Shown: positions 61,083 to 64,000 of the stretch, one piece after another
Layout: the number at the start of each line of letters is the position of its first letter
How positions within the stretch are numbered: position 1 is the first letter of the stretch
NCBI RefSeq assembly: GCF_004345705.1
Contig: NZ_SLWV01000008.1
Location: 1-64,000, forward strand
Direction of reading: 5' to 3'
Length of the DNA: 64,000 nt
Source: Marinisporobacter balticus
GTDB taxonomy: Bacteria > Bacillota > Clostridia > Peptostreptococcales > Thermotaleaceae
Notes under the pieces: generated by a model
What the model saw: the letters and a program-made list of their open reading frames with translations, nothing else
Databases searched by the model: none
Told to the model about the DNA's origin: nothing
Position numbers and translations under genes: made by a program

Positions 61083-62637
61083 ACATTGAACCCTCCCAAA
61101 CGTTTTTAAAATTAATTACATCTTCATCATCTGGGCACATATCCATCAAATCTCCTAACACAATCTTTGCTTCCTCATATTTTTTATTTTTTAAATAGTA
61201 ATCACATTGAATTTTTTTAGCATAAATAAAAAATTCTTCATTTTCAACATAAGCAGCAGTGTTCACAAAAAGAAATAGTAGTTTTTCTTCATCTTGAACT
61301 TCTTTATTCCTTGAAATATAATGATACATCTTCTCTAGGGCAAATACATTTTTATATTCAAACAATTCAAAAATAAACTCACGATATCGTACAACAAACG
61401 ATTTACTATCAATCCAACCTAACAAAGTATATTTGCTAAATATTTCTTTGATAGATTCCCATAACACTTCTCCTAACAATTCATCCTCTAATAAGTTAAT
61501 CGATGTTTTAAATAGTGATTTGTTATCAAAACTTATTGTCTCAACTAAAAAATTCTTCTCTTTTAAATACAATTTAATTGTTTGCGTATTAACAAATTCT
61601 TTATAGTTATTATTTAATAACAATAATAAATCAACTACTGTCTCGATTGGAATTTCTTTAGTTAACAGTTGCGTATTTATCTCAAATACTAACTGCATTA
61701 TTTTTACTTTCGTTGTGTTAAGTCGTTCGCTTTCATGAATAGCTCCAATAACTAGACGAGACAAATTTTCTTTTAATATTCTATTGATTTCTACTATTTT
61801 ATCTGCATTGGATAAATTTGAACGCAAAACAACTTCAAGAGAATCAATCATGGCATTCATATATACTAAGTATACAACGCTATAATTTTCTACACTTATT
61901 TCCCCAAATTTTTTTAGATAATTTTCAGCCTTTTTAAATAAAAAAACATCAGATTTTACTCTATTATTATTAAACATAGACGATGTGGATCGCCTTCTTA
62001 CTAAATAATGATGTAAAACTTTATCTGTAATTCCTATGTGGTTTGTTAGTTCTAATGCATCAAAACAGTAAACTGTATCACCACCATAGCCAGTTTTATA
62101 GATTTCTTCAAAATCAGAAAATTCAATTTCTTTAATGATGTTCATTCGGAATACTTTCCCCCATACAGTTCTCAAAAATTGATATAAAACTCCAAAATGA
62201 TAAGTCATTGTACTTTGATCTATCGTTAACTCACTATCAATTTTCCTGTATCCTTTTTTACCTATTTCTTCATAGTGAAAACATGATCCGGCTACTGCAA
62301 TATCTATTTTTTCTCTTTCCATAAAACGAATAAGCACTTCCAAAAAATCATTTTCAATCCAGTCATCTGAATCCAAGTTTGTAAAATATTCGCCTTTTGC
62401 TTCCTTCTTTACAAATCCAGGCCAAAACCCTCTTATATTGTCTTCAAAGCGAATCGCTCGAATTCTACCATCTTGTTTTGCATAGTCTTGAATAATTTTT
62501 TTAGTTCCATCAGTAGAACCATTATCTACAATAATATACTCGAAATCATCAAGTGTTTGATTCAAGACACTTTCTATACAGCGAACTATATAATCTTCGG
62601 TATTATATGCTTGAGTAAAAATCGTTACTTTTGGCAT
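61075..62637 (-). CDS. GT2-family glycosyltransferase with helical C-terminal region
   Basis: A 520-residue cytoplasmic protein. Residues 1-220 are a GT-A (GT2) domain: VTIFTQAYNTEDYIVRCIES, QTLDDFEYIIVDNGSTDGTK, and the DxD region YFTNLDSDDWIENDFL. Residues about 230-520 are helical and TPR-like, without a known catalytic motif (ending KKYEEAKIVLGDLMDMCPDD). The frame opens at a TTG (62652), but GGGGAG is 7 nt before the ATG at 62637. It lies between a radical SAM gene and the pyruvyl transferase gene. The donor and acceptor are unknown; flagellin or a surface glycan are plausible. Confidence 0.9.
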   Translation of the reverse strand: MPKVTIFTQAYNTEDYIVRCIESVLNQTLDDFEYIIVDNGSTDGTKKIIQDYAKQDGRIRAIRFEDNIRGFWPGFVKKEAKGEYFTNLDSDDWIENDFLEVLIRFMEREKIDIAVAGSCFHYEEIGKKGYRKIDSELTIDQSTMTYHFGVLYQFLRTVWGKVFRMNIIKEIEFSDFEEIYKTGYGGDTVYCFDALELTNHIGITDKVLHHYLVRRRSTSSMFNNNRVKSDVFLFKKAENYLKKFGEISVENYSVVYLVYMNAMIDSLEVVLRSNLSNADKIVEINRILKENLSRLVIGAIHESERLNTTKVKIMQLVFEINTQLLTKEIPIETVVDLLLLLNNNYKEFVNTQTIKLYLKEKNFLVETISFDNKSLFKTSINLLEDELLGEVLWESIKEIFSKYTLLGWIDSKSFVVRYREFIFELFEYKNVFALEKMYHYISRNKEVQDEEKLLFLFVNTAAYVENEEFFIYAKKIQCDYYLKNKKYEEAKIVLGDLMDMCPDDEDVINFKNVWEGSMYE

Positions 62638-62654
62638 TCTTTTTCTCCCCAATT

Positions 62655-63476
62655 CTATTCAAGTTGCTCCGCTGCACGAAATCTCAGGGAATCCTCACAC
62701 ATACCATTACAAAAAGCACATGCTTGCAATGACTTTAAATTTTGCATTTTACAAATTCTTTGTTGCTTTTCATGAATCGATATATCTTCAAATAAATCCA
62801 CATATTCTTCTGGTATTTTTTTAATCTTGCCTAATTCAATACATCGATATGAGGGCCCACAAGGATGAATTTCGCCCTGTTTAATTGTAAAACAAAATTT
62901 CATTTTTTGAGGAATAGCACATTTTTCGAATAATTTTTCTTTCTCTTCATTTGTATATAATTTCTGACTGAAATCACCAAAATCAATCCATCCACCACAA
63001 TGACCATCTTCAGTCACATGATTTCTAACCTGATATTGTATTTTAAGTTCATCAAATATATTACTTATTTCATCTACTTTAATTGATAAATCTTTGCCAT
63101 AATCATCTATTAAAAACTTAATTTTACTTCTTTTTTCCATAATCGCATCAATCAACTTTTCATTTGGTACAACCGTACCGTTTGTAATAATCTCGATAAA
63201 ACCGATTTTCTCAGAATAACGTATAGTATGGCTTATTATTGAATCTAACTCTTTATGAACCATCGGTTCTCCACCTGATATCGTAAACTTTTCAACATAA
63301 TCAACAATTTCAAAGTATTTATCAATTGATTTTTTAAGTTCTTCAAAATTAAAATGAGGGGGTATTTCGTAATAAGGCGAATATGCAGTACATAGTTTAC
63401 ACCTTAAATTACATCGATATGTGATGATGATTCCACACCTATGCATCTTAAATAATCCACTTTTTTCTATGTTCAA
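62655..63476 (-). CDS. Radical SAM enzyme with SPASM-like C-terminal cysteines
   Basis: A 273-residue radical SAM protein. The cluster motif is TYRCNLRCKLCTAY (CxxxCxxC, near residue 18), followed by TISGGEP and ITNGTVVPN. The C-terminal part has further cysteines (EKCAIPQKMKFCFTIKQGEI, HPCGPSYRC, and CAFCNGMC), as in SPASM/twitch domains that hold extra Fe-S clusters. A TTG at 63476 is 5-6 nt after GGAGGTG and is the best start; a GTG at 63515 has no good ribosome binding site. It is a tandem paralogue of the next gene and precedes a glycosyltransferase. The substrate is unknown. Confidence 0.85.
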   Translation of the reverse strand: MNIEKSGLFKMHRCGIIITYRCNLRCKLCTAYSPYYEIPPHFNFEELKKSIDKYFEIVDYVEKFTISGGEPMVHKELDSIISHTIRYSEKIGFIEIITNGTVVPNEKLIDAIMEKRSKIKFLIDDYGKDLSIKVDEISNIFDELKIQYQVRNHVTEDGHCGGWIDFGDFSQKLYTNEEKEKLFEKCAIPQKMKFCFTIKQGEIHPCGPSYRCIELGKIKKIPEEYVDLFEDISIHEKQQRICKMQNLKSLQACAFCNGMCEDSLRFRAAEQLE

Positions 63477-63507
63477 AAAAACACCTCCATACTTGAGTAT
63501 TATTCCA

Positions 63508-64000
63508 TTACTCACTTAATTGTTCAGCTGGTACAAACCTTTCTGAATCATCACATAATCCATTGCAGTAGGCACATGCAGACAAATAACTTTTGTTAAG
63601 AATTGAAATAAACTTCTGTCTTTGTTCCTCAACAGATACTTGTTCATCAAACAAGTCAATATATTCACTTTTATCTTTCTTAATAATTCCTAATTCCATA
63701 CATCTTCTAGATGGTGTACATGGATGAATTTCTCCATTCATAATTGAAAAACAAAACTGGAGCTTTCTTGGATATGCACATTTATTAAATTTTTCAATAG
63801 TTTCTTCTTCTGAATAATGTTTGCGACTAAAATCACCAAAATCCACCCAGCCTCCACAGTGTGGATTCTCTTTACCATAATTTCGGATTCTATAAGAAAT
63901 CTCTTTTTTATCAAAGCAAGCCTTAATATCTGCTACTTTTTTTGACAAATCACCATATTCATCAATCATGATATTGACCTTTTCCTTAAATTTAGCCATC
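63508..64000 (-). CDS. Radical SAM/SPASM-like paralogue, N-terminus beyond the window
   Basis: The visible 163 residues align with the C-terminal half of the neighbouring radical SAM enzyme: YRIRNYGKENPHCGGWVDFG, FSRKHYSEEE, NKCAYPRKLQFCFSIMNGEI, HPCTPSRRCMELG and CAYCNGLCDDSERFVPAEQL. The ATG near 63999 is internal by comparison; about 110-135 residues with the CxxxCxxC motif should lie past the right edge. So the entry is a truncation by the window, not a broken gene. It precedes the second paralogue by about 30 nt. Confidence 0.8.
   Translation of the reverse strand, partial: MAKFKEKVNIMIDEYGDLSKKVADIKACFDKKEISYRIRNYGKENPHCGGWVDFGDFSRKHYSEEETIEKFNKCAYPRKLQFCFSIMNGEIHPCTPSRRCMELGIIKKDKSEYIDLFDEQVSVEEQRQKFISILNKSYLSACAYCNGLCDDSERFVPAEQLSE

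Overview
This window looks like the chromosome of a motile, strictly anaerobic, amino-acid-fermenting clostridium. The DNA is very AT-rich, most genes lie on the minus strand, ribosome binding sites are strong AGGAGG types, and the products are Firmicutes-like: S-layer-homology anchoring, SigI/RsgI, a Rex redox repressor, long HPF, FlaG/FliS/FliD and SigD-type flagellar promoters. I would place it near Caminicella/Crassaminicella-like clostridia, but that placement is an impression, not a result. No tRNA, rRNA, CRISPR array, prophage or transposase was seen.

Left part (1-24,200): a histidine-degradation block (hutH, then fhs-hutU-ftcD-hutI) converts histidine to glutamate and passes the formimino group to tetrahydrofolate; formate-THF ligase can recover it as ATP. 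A SigI/RsgI stress pair, a surface StalkD-like protein, an OGG-type glycosylase, a cobalamin-riboswitch-controlled cobT, an SLH-anchored CAP protein and glutamate dehydrogenase follow. Next come a P-loop/Asp23 fusion protein, a 2[4Fe-4S] ferredoxin, a MarR regulator and an acyl-CoA dehydrogenase/EtfB/EtfA operon whose EtfA carries an extra ferredoxin domain.

Middle (24,200-43,300): rex and an ABC-F protein diverge. acpP and tsaD converge on a striking cluster of DnaA boxes. A cation/proton antiporter lies under a fluoride riboswitch. A MacAB-like efflux operon has tandem 11-bp operator-like repeats upstream. tsaE-tsaB-rimI form one overlapping operon. A TAXI-type TRAP transporter sits beside a LytS/LytTR two-component system, with a DUF1850 gene facing it.

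Right part (43,300-64,000): ppaX-like phosphatase, tex, secA-prfB (with a +1 programmed frameshift), a DUF5317 membrane protein and hpf. Upstream of hpf is a probable raiA-motif noncoding RNA with its own near-perfect promoter and terminator. Then comes a late flagellar block (FlgN-like, a 64-residue protein, a 921-residue FliK-like repeat protein, yaaR, flaG, fliS, fliD) with three SigD-type promoters. It abuts a glycan-type locus: polysaccharide pyruvyl transferase, GT2 glycosyltransferase and two tandem radical SAM paralogues, the last cut by the window edge.

The most unusual items are the DnaA-box array at 27,434-27,586, the raiA-type RNA, the fluoride-controlled antiporter, a five-copy dispersed intergenic repeat, and the radical SAM/glycosyltransferase locus beside the flagellar genes.
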